A stretch of 64,000 nucleotides of DNA from contig CP114483.1 in NCBI GenBank assembly GCA_027186245.1, positions 1,684,001-1,748,000 on the forward strand, in the 5' to 3' direction. The translations under genes were made by a program, and so were the position numbers. The DNA is from Coriaria nepalensis (taxonomy: Eukaryota > Streptophyta > Magnoliopsida > Cucurbitales > Coriariaceae). How positions within the stretch are numbered: position 1 is the first letter of the stretch; each line of letters opens with the position of its first letter. Below the pieces are notes generated by a model that made no database searches, was not told the DNA's origin, and was given only the letters and a program-made list of their open reading frames with translations. Of this stretch, positions 10,291 through 22,900 are shown piece after piece.

Positions 10291-13200
10291 TTAAATAATG
10301 AAGCCTCCTGTGAATTTCATTAATTTGTGACCTTGTAGGTTGATTTTTCATTTTTGGGTTTTTCATTTTATTTGTACTTATTAGTGTACGTAGGTTTGAC
10401 TTAAAATGAAACTAAGTCCGATCAGACTCCAGAAATATATAGATATCTTGGAGTTGATGAAGGACTTTGTTTCTTGATCAGGGTCGATCGATGGACTAAA
10501 CTTTATATATTAATTACTTAGAACTTTTTTTCTTCTTGATTTCTTTCTAGTTTCTTGGTTTCAATAGTTTAGATTGCAATGAATCTATGAGCTAATGAGC
10601 AAGTTTGATTAACACTAAGCGTACGAGTAGCATTTTGATGGCGGCTAAAGTGTTACATTCTGTTTCCTCTTTTTTTTAGATCATGATTACATGATATATA
10701 CTTCATAAACATATAGGCATGCATATGTGTCGAATTTCATATTGAATCACATATGTTGTTATGCATTTGTGATGACAAATGTTCTTGCTTTCACAGTATA
10801 TACTATCACCGGCCCAAAAGGTCGTAATATGCAACAACCATTATCAATAATTTGTTGATTCTTTTGGAGAAAGCTCCGAATCAGGACAAGCAAGGAGGTG
10901 AAAAATAAGTTAGAACATCATCTCACTTTGAATCTCATCATCCTATCGATTTTGATTGATCATACCTTAATTAATTAATTAATTCGAATCTTAATCAATT
11001 TCATGATCTATTTATTGCATGGACGTCACTATCCCTCTCACACATAACTTATTTCAATTTGTTAATGTAATGAGATCTCATCTAATGATGATATCGGACC
11101 AAAAAGTTAAGGTTGTCAGCTGGTCGCATTACATATCGAAAGAACAAAAAAAGCCAAGGATTTTGGCAGGATTAGCGTTTCCTTCTATGAACCCCATTTA
11201 ACTGATCTTGGGTTCACAAATAGAACAGCTTTTATTTTATTCACAACTGAGATCCATCATCGATCAGACAAATTTAGATCGACAACAATATCACTCGATT
11301 CAAATCGAACAGACATGCATCGACTGACTTTCATAATTTGGTGATGATATTGACATGATATCCGATGTGGTCGTAAGTTAGAGAAATTTGGCGAAAGAAG
11401 GCCAAAAATGGGCATAACAGCTAATTCCATGTGTGCACAAAAGAACATAGAATTCCCCCGTTTCCCAAGAACCAATCAACATGGAATGACCAGAATGATG
11501 AAAGAATGGAATGGAATCCTCGAAGTTTGCAGCGGAAGAATAACGTAAGGAAACATACAGATGTTGAGAAAGAAGACTGAAATTAATATTCATGTTTCTG
11601 AGAATGTTTGATATGATCATGAGTTTGACACTTTTTTGACCCCTTTCCTGTTTCATTTCTACGTACACTATTCGCTATTACTGCAAAGTTCTTATTCGTC
11701 AGCATTCAAAGCAAATCTTACCCTTCTCTCTCTCTCTATATATATTACCATTCCATATTGTTCACTCTCTGTATATAAAGAGATACATTACAACTCAATT
11801 ATTAAGTGCATCCCACGTCTAAAACAGAAGCTAACTTAAAAGCTAAAACTCGGGCATGCTCAAGAGGGTATGTAGGTAGATTCTTTTTTAAGATAGTCAA
11901 GTGAAAGCTATTGTTCAGTAAATCAGTAATGAACATATGTTACATATCATACCTCTATACTTTATAATGTTAAGCAAAAGTTGATAGATATGTAACCCTA
12001 GTCCCTAAGAAAAAGATAATAGTAAAGGAGGTAGCTCTGAAGAACAATAGAATGAGATAGTAAGGGAAGGGATCATTTCAACGATATGCCCATATATATA
12101 TATATATATACCCACATAGATGACACTATGGTTTTACCGTTTTGAAACGAAATACAAAAGAGGGGATTGGTTGATTAGAAAGAAAGGAATCTTATGGGGA
12201 GGAGAGTTGTTTGGGATTTGCTTTTCACTACGACCGAGGCTGCATACCAAAGAACAGAATAAAGCCATACCCCCCTCTCTCTCCATTCAAAAAGAACGGT
12301 CTCTTCTCTCTCTCCTAGGGATGATATATAGTTAGCCTGTCTAGCTCTGGGTCGGTTGGTCGAATTCCAACTTCTATATATGCATAATAGATATCCCGAA
12401 ATATATGGAGCATATTTCGTTTCTTCTCTGCCTACGACTTACATTTACATAAAATTCGCACCAAGTGAGTATGGTAATTAGCAACAGAACAAGTGAATCT
12501 CTCTCTCTTTTAAGGCTCGGAAACCCAAGCCAAAGCTAGATATACGGCTTACATGGAAATACGTGTCATTCTCTCTCTCTCTCTCATGCATCTTTTCTGT
12601 CTTCCATGTTTACACAGTTATAGCAGCTTTCGCTTTTACAAATGATGGAGAGGGGGATCAAGTGAAGAAAATGGGCTTGATTCGAAGCTTATCACGTTCT
12701 CTCACATGGGCTTGACTCTTCCTCATATTATACAACTTGCATGCTTCCTCATGCCTCTCACATCTCTGAGAAGATACATGTACAGCAGCTACACTAATTA
12801 TGACTCAGAAAAGTAGCCCAAGCCGATGTCGTCTCAACAAAACTATATTTTTAATTTTTAATTTTTAATTTTTAAAATTTAAAATTTAAAATTAATTTAA
12901 AAATGCCAACTTTGTTTGATGTAAACCCAACAAAAGGGCCTACTACATATTCTCTTTTATATCTAATTCAATTATTCACTCAACCCCCATCTACTATCAT
13001 CATACGTCATCATTCATGTTTTCTTTTTAGGACAATCAGGTGCTATATAAATATTGTTTGATTAATAGCAAATGGGTTTGGTTAGTGTCACACATGATAA
13101 ATTAATAATAATAATACTATATACTAATAAATATCATGTAGACCTAAACTATGCTTGCTAAGTTATTTCAAGACCTAAAAAATCAATAACTTAAAACTGG

Positions 13201-14854
13201 TCACGATCATATTTTGCCTGATGCCCTGATCGATCGCGTGATGAGTGGGAATAAATTTTGTGGCCAATTTTGTTTTCTAGCGTTGTCAATTTGCATGGAG
13301 AATGTGGATATATATATATATATATATATATTTAAGTATATACTTGCGTGACAGCCTGAGTAACTACTATATATGTATGTCAAAAACATGTGGTTACGGT
13401 TCTGGTTTCTGGGGCCCATCTGTGTGTCTTGTGAAGTTGAAATTGATATTTCAAAATGGAACTTTGTTTCTGCACTGACGTATCATATATGACGATCTCA
13501 TCATTGTGTTATAAAGTATGTTTTTATTTATTATTATTATTATTTTTCCCTTAATTAAGTGATTAATTAGCTTAGCTATGAAGCAATTGAACACTTTGTT
13601 TCGCTTAATTGGGAGACGAAATGGAAAGGGAGGAAGGATCTGTGATGGGGACGACCCCTCCACGGGCCCTACCTATCTATCTCTATTTTCCTTCAAAGAC
13701 GTAGAAAGCGGATGGAATCGGGAGCCGTTCGTTATGGGCTAAACGTTAGTATAGAGTCCATTCGATATAGACGTAGGTTTGAAAACTTGGTTAGTATGCA
13801 AGGCCCATTTTATTTTATGGGCCTATAGAATGCTCTTAGACTTATTGAAGATTGTAATTTACCCAACCCGGCCCAAACCATGTGTTTGACTTTCTATACG
13901 GAATTATTTAGAATTTTCAGGTAGGTGTAGATGGGTCCGTCCATGGTTTAGCAAATTCCGTCTAGAAAGCAGTTTTAGGTTCGATTCCGGGTTTGTGGGT
14001 AGAATCATTTTGCTTAATCAATTATTTAATTAATCAATTAAATTAATTAGATCAAATATGAATAATTAATTAATTAATTAATTATATTTTATTTTTATTT
14101 TTATTCTTATTTTCATCGAATAATCGAATCAAATAAGCCGATAAAAGTCTTACTATAAAGTATTCCGGCATTATACATTTTCTTTCTTCTGATTTTTGAT
14201 CCTTACAAAGTTGAAAGGAATAGATTTTAAAAGTTTTTATCTTGAATCAAAGTTCAATAACTTTTTTTTTTCTTTTTTCTGTTTTAAAAATGAAGCGAGC
14301 GTAATGGAAAGAGTCAAGAGTTGACAAGTTGATGTATAATGAATGAAGCATGCAGGTTTACAATTTATTAGCACTAATTAAGTTCTAAGTCAGAGTTTGC
14401 CTCTTGCTTAACAATTCTCTAATATTATATTATATTATTACGATTAATTTAATTCATTCAAAAAAAAAAAAAAAAGCAAGTTTCTCGTTTCGTATCCTAT
14501 CAACTAATCAAGTAATCAACCCACGTTTCTCTTACATTAAGATTAGAATCCGATCACGATTCTTAAATATTTATCGTTTTCTTTACAGAATTTTGACGAA
14601 TTAGATCTAGGTCCGGCGGCCTGACGGTAGAAATAAAAGGAGGGATGAATGAAATTTTCCAACTTGATCAGAACATATTTTCCGAAATTTTCTGACACCT
14701 TTAGAGTCCGACTCCTACTTGAACACGTGCTCTTAATTATCAGTGTATACCAGATCGATTGAGGTTTTCACGCTCCAAGTTCAGAAGAATCAAAAGTTAT
14801 ACCTTTGTTATATCTAGTTCCACCGTGGAAGGTGGCGCGTGATAAGAGAAAGTA
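10291..14854. other. gene-poor 4.5-kb intergenic region
   Basis: Contains the DOF 3' UTR (to about 10500), many TA and CT microsatellites (12090-12108, 12572-12586, 13310-13331), an AT-rich inverted repeat near 12843, and an oligo-A run at 14460-14475. Short open frames here have no family resemblance and biased composition. I compared it with common conserved plant miRNAs remembered by sequence and found none. Upstream XBAT31 regulatory sequence is presumably within the last 400 bases. Confidence 0.5.
12843..12893. repeat. AT-only tandem and inverted repeat
   Basis: Tandem ATTTTTA units run directly into their inverse (TTTAAAA units), giving a self-complementary AT-only stretch that could form a hairpin. 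Confidence 0.6.
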
Positions 14855-16726
14855 ATGGGTCAGGGGATGAGCTGCAGACAAGGCCATGAAAGCGGTATAA
14901 TCAGAGCTGTAAGAAACGGGGGATTGGAAGCGGTGAAGGCAGTTGCCGATTCTGACCCCACTGTCTTGGATAAGATTAGTGGCTACTCAAGGTTGTCTCC
15001 ACTGCATGTGGCGGCTGCAAACGGTCAAACGGAGGTATTGATTCGATGATTTGGATTTGATATAGAGATTTTGTTCTGTAATTTTCGGGGGAATATGTTT
15101 GCATGAACTAATCTGGGATTTTCTTGCTGATACCTTTAGGTTCTTTGTATGCTCTTGGATCGTTCCGTGAATCCTGATACTCTGAATCGCCATAAACAAG
15201 TACAATCCTTTCTTCTTGATTTCTGATTTTTTTTTTTTTTTTTTTTGGGGGGGTTCTAATTTTTTATTTTTATTTTGTGCTGATTGTGTTTATTAGACTC
15301 CATTAATGCTGGCGTCAATGAACGGGAAGATATCTTGTGTACAAAAGCTGATTGAAGCAGGAGCAAATGTATGCAATTTCTATACGAAGACTTCTTTCTA
15401 AATTTCATGCTTAACCTAATACTAATCAAGGGGTCTCTCTATAATTTGTCAGATATTGTTGTTCGATTTGATAAATGCACGGACATGTTTACATTACGCG
15501 GCATACCATGGCCATTCAGATTGTGTTCTAGCCATACTTTCTGCTGCCCGTTCGACCAAAGTTTCAAACTCTTGGTTAGTTTCTCAACCCCCAAATTCCA
15601 ATCTCTGTTTGTCACTAATTAAAAGCTTAAGTAATTTCCAAAGCTAATGGTATTGTTATTATTGTTAGCAGGGGTTTTAGTAGATTTGTGAACATTAGAG
15701 ATGGAGGTGGTGCTACTCCCTTACATTTAGCCGCCCGCCAAAAACGTGCAGAATGTGTTCGTACCTTGTTAGACAATGGAGCTCTTGTTTGGGCTTCTAC
15801 GGCCCGATATGGGTAATTCATCTTTCTATCTTAAATCCCATATACTTATAATATATGATTCATAGTGCTGAAGCAGTTTCTGATACGATTTTACAGTTAT
15901 CCGGGCAGTACACCACTTCATTTAGCTGCCCGTTCTGGTTCGTTAGAATGTGTTAGAGCATTGCTTTCTTGGGGAGCAGATAGACTTGCAAAAGATGTAG
16001 GCGGGTATGCTTCAAATAAGTACACTATAAACTTCTATTTCAAATGAAAATTACCCCCCAAAAGATGTTGGTCAAGTCTCAAAATTATATCTAAATTTCT
16101 GCAGGAGAAAACCATATACAGTTGCATTTCGGCACAAGCATTGGGAATGTGCGGCCTTATTAAACCCTTTATCGGCCGAGCCACTTATTTGGCCATCACC
16201 TCTAACTTTCATAAAGGAGTTAGCTCCTGAGGCCAAAGCTCTCTTACAGAGGGCTTTACTTGAAGGAAACATGGAAAGGGAGAAGAAAATATTGAGATAC
16301 CCGTCATATGACTCGTCTCGTTCACAAACAATGGATCTCGAGATAGACGGCAACGGAGAAGAAGAATCCAATGGCTGTGATGATGTGGAGTTGTTATGCG
16401 GCATATGCTTTGATCAAGGATGCAGTATTGAGATGCATCCATGTGGTCATCAAATGTGTGGGCGATGTCTACTGGCTCTGTGCTGTCAGAAGAAACCAAA
16501 CCGGACAAGTGCCTGTTTCACGGCTCCAGTCTGTCCATTTTGTAGAAGTGAGATTGGCCAGTTACTTGCTGTGAAGATTGATATGAGTAGTAGTAGCAAG
16601 CCACAGTTGGAAGTTAAGAAGTCAATGAAGCCGAATTCGTCACCCATGAGCCCGTTTGGGAGAATCGGTTGTCGTAGGCCCGGAAAGTGTGCTGTAGAAA
16701 TTGATGAGGAGATGGATAAGCCTTGA
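14855..16726 (+). CDS. XBAT31: E3 ubiquitin ligase XBAT31-like (ankyrin repeats plus RING)
   Basis: Predicted E3 ubiquitin ligase. Seven exons: 14855-15034, 15140-15199, 15297-15368, 15453-15574, 15672-15812, 15897-16004, 16105-16726; all junctions are GT-AG and keep frame, giving 434 aa. N-terminus MGQGMSC has Gly2 and nearby Cys, typical of XBAT31 and suggestive of myristoylation or palmitoylation. About five ankyrin repeats cover residues 45-250 (SPLHVAAANGQTE, TPLMLASMNGK, TCLHYAAYHGH, TPLHLAARQKRAE, TPLHLAARSGSLE). A C3HC4 RING begins at Cys326 (CGICFDQGCSIEMHPCGHQ) and ends CPFCRSEIG. Arabidopsis XBAT31 ubiquitinates ELF3 in warm-temperature growth (established knowledge); the same role here is inference. 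It is convergent with the following WD40 gene, with about 440 bases between stops. Confidence 0.93.
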
Positions 16727-17166
16727 CAAGTGGCGGCGACTTTGGATTGGTTGAGCCATTGTTTTGAGGTTCATGAGTAATAGGCTAATAGCTTTCCTTG
16801 TTGTTTATGAGAGCATAAGATGTTATGGTACTTCATTTTTTATTGTTTGAGATGTGGTTCGATTGACTACCAAATTCAAAGGTTATATACTCATGTTACT
16901 TGTTTCTTTCTGGCTTGTACTAGCTTTTTTGAAATGAGCAAGTTTCATTCAAATAGCTACCAATAACTTTACCGCCAAGAAACTTACGCTAGCTTTTTTA
17001 CTTCGAAAGGAAGTAATTAGAATTTTGATTATAACTTCAATTCAATATGGAGTCTACAAAATTTGGCTACCGTGGCAACATTGGCTTACAGTGTAAAAAT
17101 ACCACCTCCATAAGTTACTGACAAGTTCTGTAATAAAAAAAGAATACTCTCGGTTCTTTACCACTT
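16727..17166. other. convergent 3' region of XBAT31 and WD40 gene
   Basis: Shared 3' UTR space. No gene seen. Confidence 0.5.
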
Positions 17167-20100
17167 CTACGAAGTAGGCCAAAAGTTAGTCTGGCGGCCG
17201 ATCCTACGAGGCAATCCGAAATTCTGATACACCCTAATTTCACCTCCCAGCCCTGCCGTCACGATAACCAAGCCCCAAGCTCCAACGGTTTGAGCAGAAT
17301 TGCTCCCACCATGATTTCCACCACCATCTAACCATGACCACGAAGAAGACCAAGAAGCCGAGGAAGGATTAGCGGCAGAAGAAATGGAAGCTGAAGAAGA
17401 ATCACCGTGTCTAATTAAAGCAGAACCTGAACTAAAGGATTCTCCTATTCCACCGGATTCTGTTCTACTCACTTGAGCTAAAACCTCCTCCTCCCCTGGA
17501 TTGAGGTGGCTTTCCGAACCCCCGTTGTTATTTTTCTTTGGAAGTGACGGAGTATTTTTCTTATTATTATTACTGTCATCATCATCTCGGGTTGGAGAGC
17601 TATTCGATGAATTGAAAGATTCTCCAATCCCAGAAGATTCAGTTCGAGTGATCCGAGTCGGATTATCTTCCTCTGAATAATTTTGATGACTTTCTAGTGA
17701 GGTGTTATTATTGTTTTTCTTAGGAAGTGGGGGCAAAAATCTCTTACTGTTTGCAGCAGATGAGGTGGTGCTATCTTCATTTATGGTTGAGGGTTGGTGG
17801 TGTATAGAGGATCTTTTCGAGTTTCGTTTCGAATTGATCTGATTCAATGGGGGTTCTCCATTTACTGTACCAGTCCATGGGATCGCTGCAGAAACATCTC
17901 TACAATGAAAATGCTCATACCCTCTAGAATTGATCTTTGTTTTGGGCTTTCCGGAGTACTGATTTTTGGCTTCTTCTCTCTTCCAAACATATACTTGAGA
18001 ATCTTCACTTGCACAGATGACGTATTGCCCATCTTGACTGAATGAAGCTGCAATTTGGCTACTAGTGTTTTTGAAACCTGATATCCAATATAGATAGATG
18101 ATTTTTATCATTCGCTAGATATAGCGTTTTGAAGGAAAAATATCTACTGAATTTGAATTACCTGTGAATTTGTGAACTATATCTGAACCATCCAATATTC
18201 GAATCCGGGAATCGGCTGAAGTAACAAGCACTTCAGAAGAGTTTCCTGGGTTAAACTGTTCATGTACAAAGTAATATGAGCACTAGTTATGTTAAATAAA
18301 ATAGATGAATTATTTGGAATTAAGATGTAGGATGGATTACTTGGAAACCAGTGATCTTTTTGGCTTGAGACTTTTTTTTGGTTAGGGAATTAATCTGGTT
18401 TGCTTGATCTAACTTGCAATCTAAGGAATCATGTAGAATTGAGTAGTCAGCAACAAGTCCATTAGAATGACCAATTTAAAATCTAAAAACAGAGCACTAC
18501 TAAAAAGCAGAGCAATCCAGTCGAACCTTCTGTGTTGTACATCCTACAACTCCCTTTATGTGAACCGATGAGAGCACCCTACAATGAAGAAATAATACTT
18601 TTTTATTCCACCGAACGCTTAATAGGAACTTGTTTACGGTTACTTAAGAAGACGAGAGCTTACCTGGCCATCAGGGTAAAAACAAGTAGCAGTGACCATT
18701 TCATGAGGATCCGTCCAGTCAACAACTTGCCTCTCTGGTATGCTCCATATTCTCACCTTTGCATCGAGCGAGCCACTGATGAAATAATCATCGTCTACCG
18801 GATTGAATTGAATGCAAGTAACTGAAAAAAATCAATCCCGGTAACAAATAAGCTAATATTATTTGATCGTATTAGATTCTGGCAATGTGAGAAGGACGAG
18901 ATGCTTAAGTAATTAAGACTTCTTTACCATAATCATTATGAGCAAACATCTTCAAGCAATTCTTGCTTTCCAGATCCCATAGCCTCACTGTCTTGTCCAT
19001 TGATGACGAAAGCAGTAGCTACAAAACCATCAATATCAAGTAAAAACTACGTGAATGGAAAGCATTTCATTTTATAGACCTTAAATGGGATTTGGATGCT
19101 AGAATCTAACCTGAGTTCTGGACCAGGAGAGGTCCAAAACATCATCAAGATGACCTTTGAAAGAGCAAACAGGTTTCTCGGAAAGCGAGAACACATTTTC
19201 CGGAACATGGACGTAATCTGGAATTGCATTTCCTTTCCTGCTACCTAAACCTTTCCCCTTTTTCTTCTTATCTGAATTAACATCGATGGAAGAAGTTTGA
19301 TCAGGTGAATGATGATTAGTGGTGACACTCCCTTCCTCATTTGGTTTCATTGATGTAACCTCACATTCTTGAACTTCCCAGACATGAATTACTCGGTCCT
19401 CCCCTGCACTAGCAAGATAACGAGCATCACAATTGAACTTAATCGTCCAGATTGAGCCCTCATGAGCATCAATTTCCTGACACAAATGCAGAGCAGAAAG
19501 ATCCTTGCAAGTCTTTCCAGTCTGTCTAACTTTTACCCATTCCGATGGCGGTGAAACCGAATTTGGACCAGATTTTTGATCTAGTGAAGGATGTCCTTCT
19601 CTATCTCCGATAAGTTCTCTCATGGAACCCTTAATATTCTTCAATAGAGCAGCTCCTCTTCTCTTACTGATTCTCAAGCTCTTTGAAAATGAATACGAAT
19701 TGGTCTTCCTCTCACTTCCATGATCTTCACTCCTTGAAGTGTTTTCTCTCCGCATTAGCTCCTTGACAACTGGAGAATAACCGACGCTTTTCTCGAATTC
19801 TTCCATAGTAAGCTGCTTCCCTGTCTGTAAATCACTGAGTCTATTCCACATCCCATCTGGATCAGATTCATTGACGATAAATTCCTTACCTGTGTCTAGA
19901 TTCTTTATCAAAACGAAAGCTCCAAATCTCCTATTCGACAAAACCGGCATCAACGAATTGCTATGCTTTACAGCCTGGCTACAATTTTCATTGGGAGAAA
20001 TTCTGACGGGATCTGTATACAGACCTACTGGACCACAGTGCGGTAATATCGCTGAATATGTCCTTGTTAACTGCTGCTTCGAAATCTTACCGATCAACTC

Positions 20101-20652
20101 CTCTTTCGTTCTTTTTTCATGCGAGAGTTCATCGATGTCTCCTTCCGATCGCGACCTAACCAGAACGATTCTCAATGGCGTATGGGAAGGCCCTATTTCT
20201 TTCACTTCTTCATGAGGAGAAGATTCCGTTGCTATAGATCGACGATTATCGATAATTTCCGTTTCCGAATCTTTTACCTCAACAACGACGTTTTCAACCT
20301 TCTTTGAAACCGCACGCTCAATCTGTTTGCTGGCGAGCCGCACAGTCTCTTTTTCGCCGATTAATCCCATTCCTTGAAGTAAACGCTTCCGGCGTTCTTT
20401 AATACATCCCGGTGAGGCCATCCAAACATCGTAATCCGGAAACATTAACGGAGACGCAGCACCGAAGGGTTTATTAAATTCGTCGGATCTGATGGAGGAG
20501 GCAACGGAGGTAAATGACATACGACTGTCTTCGTAATCTTCATCGTCGGAGGAATTAGCCAAATCGGATTGTGCATTGGACAAAACTCTCGCAGATGATT
20601 CGAGGAAGAAACGGTCTTCATTATCGTCGTCGCAGAGACCATCCCAGTTCAT
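17167..20652 (-). CDS. WD40-repeat protein, WDR44-like
   Basis: Large WD-repeat scaffold, 975 aa, from seven minus-strand exons: 19111-20652, 18928-19018, 18664-18821, 18527-18578, 18341-18420, 18162-18255, 17167-18077. All junctions read GT-AG and preserve frame. Start is the ATG at 20652 ([16 protein letters not shown]); upstream in-frame codons look like leader. Acidic N-terminus, then a conserved plant block ([19 protein letters not shown]), then WD repeats starting near residue 400 ([82 protein letters not shown]). The last exon adds a Ser/Asn-rich insert of about 180 residues that contains an internal duplication. Plant homologues are annotated only as transducin/WD40 or WDR44-like; animal WDR44 binds Rab11. 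The function here is unknown. Confidence 0.9.
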
Positions 20653-21988
20653 TGTAAATGTCTTTTTCCGTTGCATCTGCATGGTGCATTTAGCTGCTGC
20701 TGAAAGTAGGAAGACGAAAAGACGAAGAGGGAGAAACAAAAAAATGGAGAAGCGGAGGAGCGTTTGGAATATGGAGAGAGATGAAGAAAGGGGGCAACGG
20801 AAAAGTGGAAGAGAGAAAAAGAAGGGGTGGGTTAAGTCGTTACCGTTGCGGCTTTTGGAAGGAAAAAGAAAAGAAAAAAAAAAAATTATGAAACGGTCAG
20901 CGCAAATTCATTACATCCCTGCACGTCTAAGGAGTAAGAGGCGCGCTTTTCCTTTTCAGTTAACTGTTTTTTTTCTTTCCTTTTGGAAGGGAAACGTTGT
21001 GCCTAACTGCCTCCACGTAATTTAGGCGGGCTTTATTTATGCATTTGTTTATGGGCCTCATGATTTTAATTTTTTATTTTTAAATAGGTATATTGGGCCA
21101 GCCCATTTACTTGTATGTTATAGAAAATCTAATTAGATGAACGTCGGATTAGATCAGACAATGCTTAACCCTAATTATTATGAAACAAATTGATAATTTT
21201 TGATATAAAATACTCTATAGTCTACACCACAAGACCTGAGATTTGGATTTGAAAGGTTTAGATCAGTATAGTTTAAATTGAATAAAAATTAAGTTTTAAT
21301 TTTTTTAATATAATATTTAATCATTTTATAAATATATATAAGTAACTATATCATTCATCTTTATGTTAAAAAATTAATATATTAATTATAACTGTGAATC
21401 TAGATCGGTAAATCGGAAAGAATGTAGACCGAAACCAAATTCCAAGACATGTGACAATTCGGATTCACGTGACTGTGTTATAAGATTGAATAGGACATGA
21501 TATTTTATTGATGCCATCTTGACTTTACACTTCAATGGAGAAGAAAAATAAAATAGTATGTCTGCTGCGTTACGTCAACGGTCAATGTAACGCTGGGGAA
21601 AAAAAGCCGAAGGAATTGATGGAAATATACTATATGGTTATCTGAAAGAAAAAAAGAAGAAAAAAAATGTACATAATTTGATATCTACACACTTATGACT
21701 TATGACTTATGACTTATGAGAGAAAATCCAGATAACAAAAATAGCATTAATGAGAGTGAGCTATACCTCGCGGAAAACGCTGACAAGTCAGAGAATTGCA
21801 GTGAGAATAACCTCTTCCATAAATAGTAATTGCACTTCCTATGGCATACGTTCCCATCACTCAGATTACGATACAATGGAATCCAAAGAGACTTCATTTT
21901 AAGTTTTTTTTTAAAAAATAATAATAATAAATAGTGCAGCAAAATTATGGGAATAATTTAGCAAGATTTTCTTAGAATTGTTTCCTAA
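20653..21988. other. WD40 gene leader/promoter and SMR 3' flank
   Basis: Positions 20653-20900 are purine-rich on the plus strand, hence a pyrimidine-rich leader for the minus-strand WD40 gene. The rest is AT-rich; a threefold CTTATGA-type direct repeat occurs at 21690-21720. No gene seen. Confidence 0.5.
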
Positions 21989-22546
21989 TCAACCATCAGG
22001 GTAGATCTCAGCGCCGCCGTCTGCTCGAGGTTTCTCGATGATGATCTTGGGGTGCAGATGATCTGATGATAATTCCGATGAGAGAATCGCGGAAGAGAAG
22101 ATTGATTCAACGACGTCGTTTGTTATGAAAAAATTGAGACGTCTACGGATAGTACTACTACTGCTACTACTACTACCGCTTGGTCCTAATTTTCTTTTGG
22201 ACGAAGGAGGAGGTTTCGGTTTTCTCGGCGCCGGTGGACAGATTGTAGCCTCGGGAATTTTGTGGTCCGCGCAATCTGGAGTTGTATATCCTTCATCTTC
22301 TACCTCAACGCGATGGAATTCTTTCGTTTCTGCAGAGCACCGATCATCGTTTTCCTTTTCCTCGAATTGAGTTGTAGAATTAGCTGAAGCACTAAAACTA
22401 GAAGAACTGATCTTGGATTTAATTCGTTGTCCATTGTCTTGATCATCGCCGTGGTCCGGTCGATCACAAGGCTGATGATCATGACCAAGATCCTGATCGT
22501 CGCGGTCAATATCGCCATGGGATGCAGTAGCTTGAAATTCCGACAT
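21989..22546 (-). CDS. SMR: SIAMESE-related cyclin-dependent kinase inhibitor (SMR)
   Basis: Single-exon 185-aa protein. Residues around 89-120 carry the SIM/SMR signature: an acidic stretch, GYTTPDCADHKIP, then CPPAPRKPKPPPSSKRK. The family inhibits CDKA/CDKB-cyclin complexes and promotes endoreplication or stress-induced arrest (established for SIM, SMR5, SMR7). Near the C-terminus RRRLNFF resembles a cyclin-binding RxL motif and the FF block found in SMRs. It is longer than typical family members (about 80-130 aa); the extra length is mostly an N-terminal Asp/His-rich stretch and a Ser-rich linker. Upstream on the minus strand are a TATA box and an E2F-like site. Family call firm; the exact paralogue cannot be told. 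Confidence 0.87.
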   Translation of the reverse strand: MSEFQATASHGDIDRDDQDLGHDHQPCDRPDHGDDQDNGQRIKSKISSSSFSASANSTTQFEEKENDDRCSAETKEFHRVEVEDEGYTTPDCADHKIPEATICPPAPRKPKPPPSSKRKLGPSGSSSSSSSTIRRRLNFFITNDVVESIFSSAILSSELSSDHLHPKIIIEKPRADGGAEIYPDG

Positions 22547-22806
22547 TTTTTTTTTTTTTTTGCGTCGAAGCTAGATAACGAATTCAGAAATGCAGATCTT
22601 TTAATCAACTTCAAGGAGGTAGAAAAGGTTTTTAGTTTGATGAATGGAGTACTGTAGATCAATATCGTACGTACAGTTGCACTGATGCAGATTGGCAATA
22701 TAGAATTAGAGAAAATGATGACGATCACCTTCTTGGTATTTTCCTTTCTGTTAAAACACTTTTGGCATGTGTTCAACAGAGAGAAGAGAGAGGAAAACGG
22801 TTTTAT

Positions 22807-22898
22807 CTTATATAAACTGGTAAGACTGAGTGAGTCAGTTGGTGAGTGAGAGAGAGAGAGAATTGACCCACCTTCGCCAAGGTGGTTTCAGTTCCCGC
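22807..22898 (-). promoter_or_regulatory. SMR promoter: TATA box and E2F-like site
   Basis: On the minus strand TATATAAG (22807-22814) lies about 260 bases before the SMR ATG. About 80 bases further upstream is TTCCCGCC on the plus strand (22892-22899), close to the E2F consensus WTTSSCSS but with G instead of A/T at its first base. Between them is a 7-base inverted repeat with a 4-base loop (22868-22885). Regulation by E2F is inference. Confidence 0.5.
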
Positions 22899-22900
22899 CA

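Noticed and set aside
11378..11668. Minus-strand frame in the DOF-XBAT31 gap
   Set aside because: No family resemblance, no splice context, AT-biased.
12480..12840. Possible miRNA precursor in the CT-rich transcribed-looking region
   Set aside because: No stable hairpin seen by eye and no match to conserved plant miRNAs I could recall.
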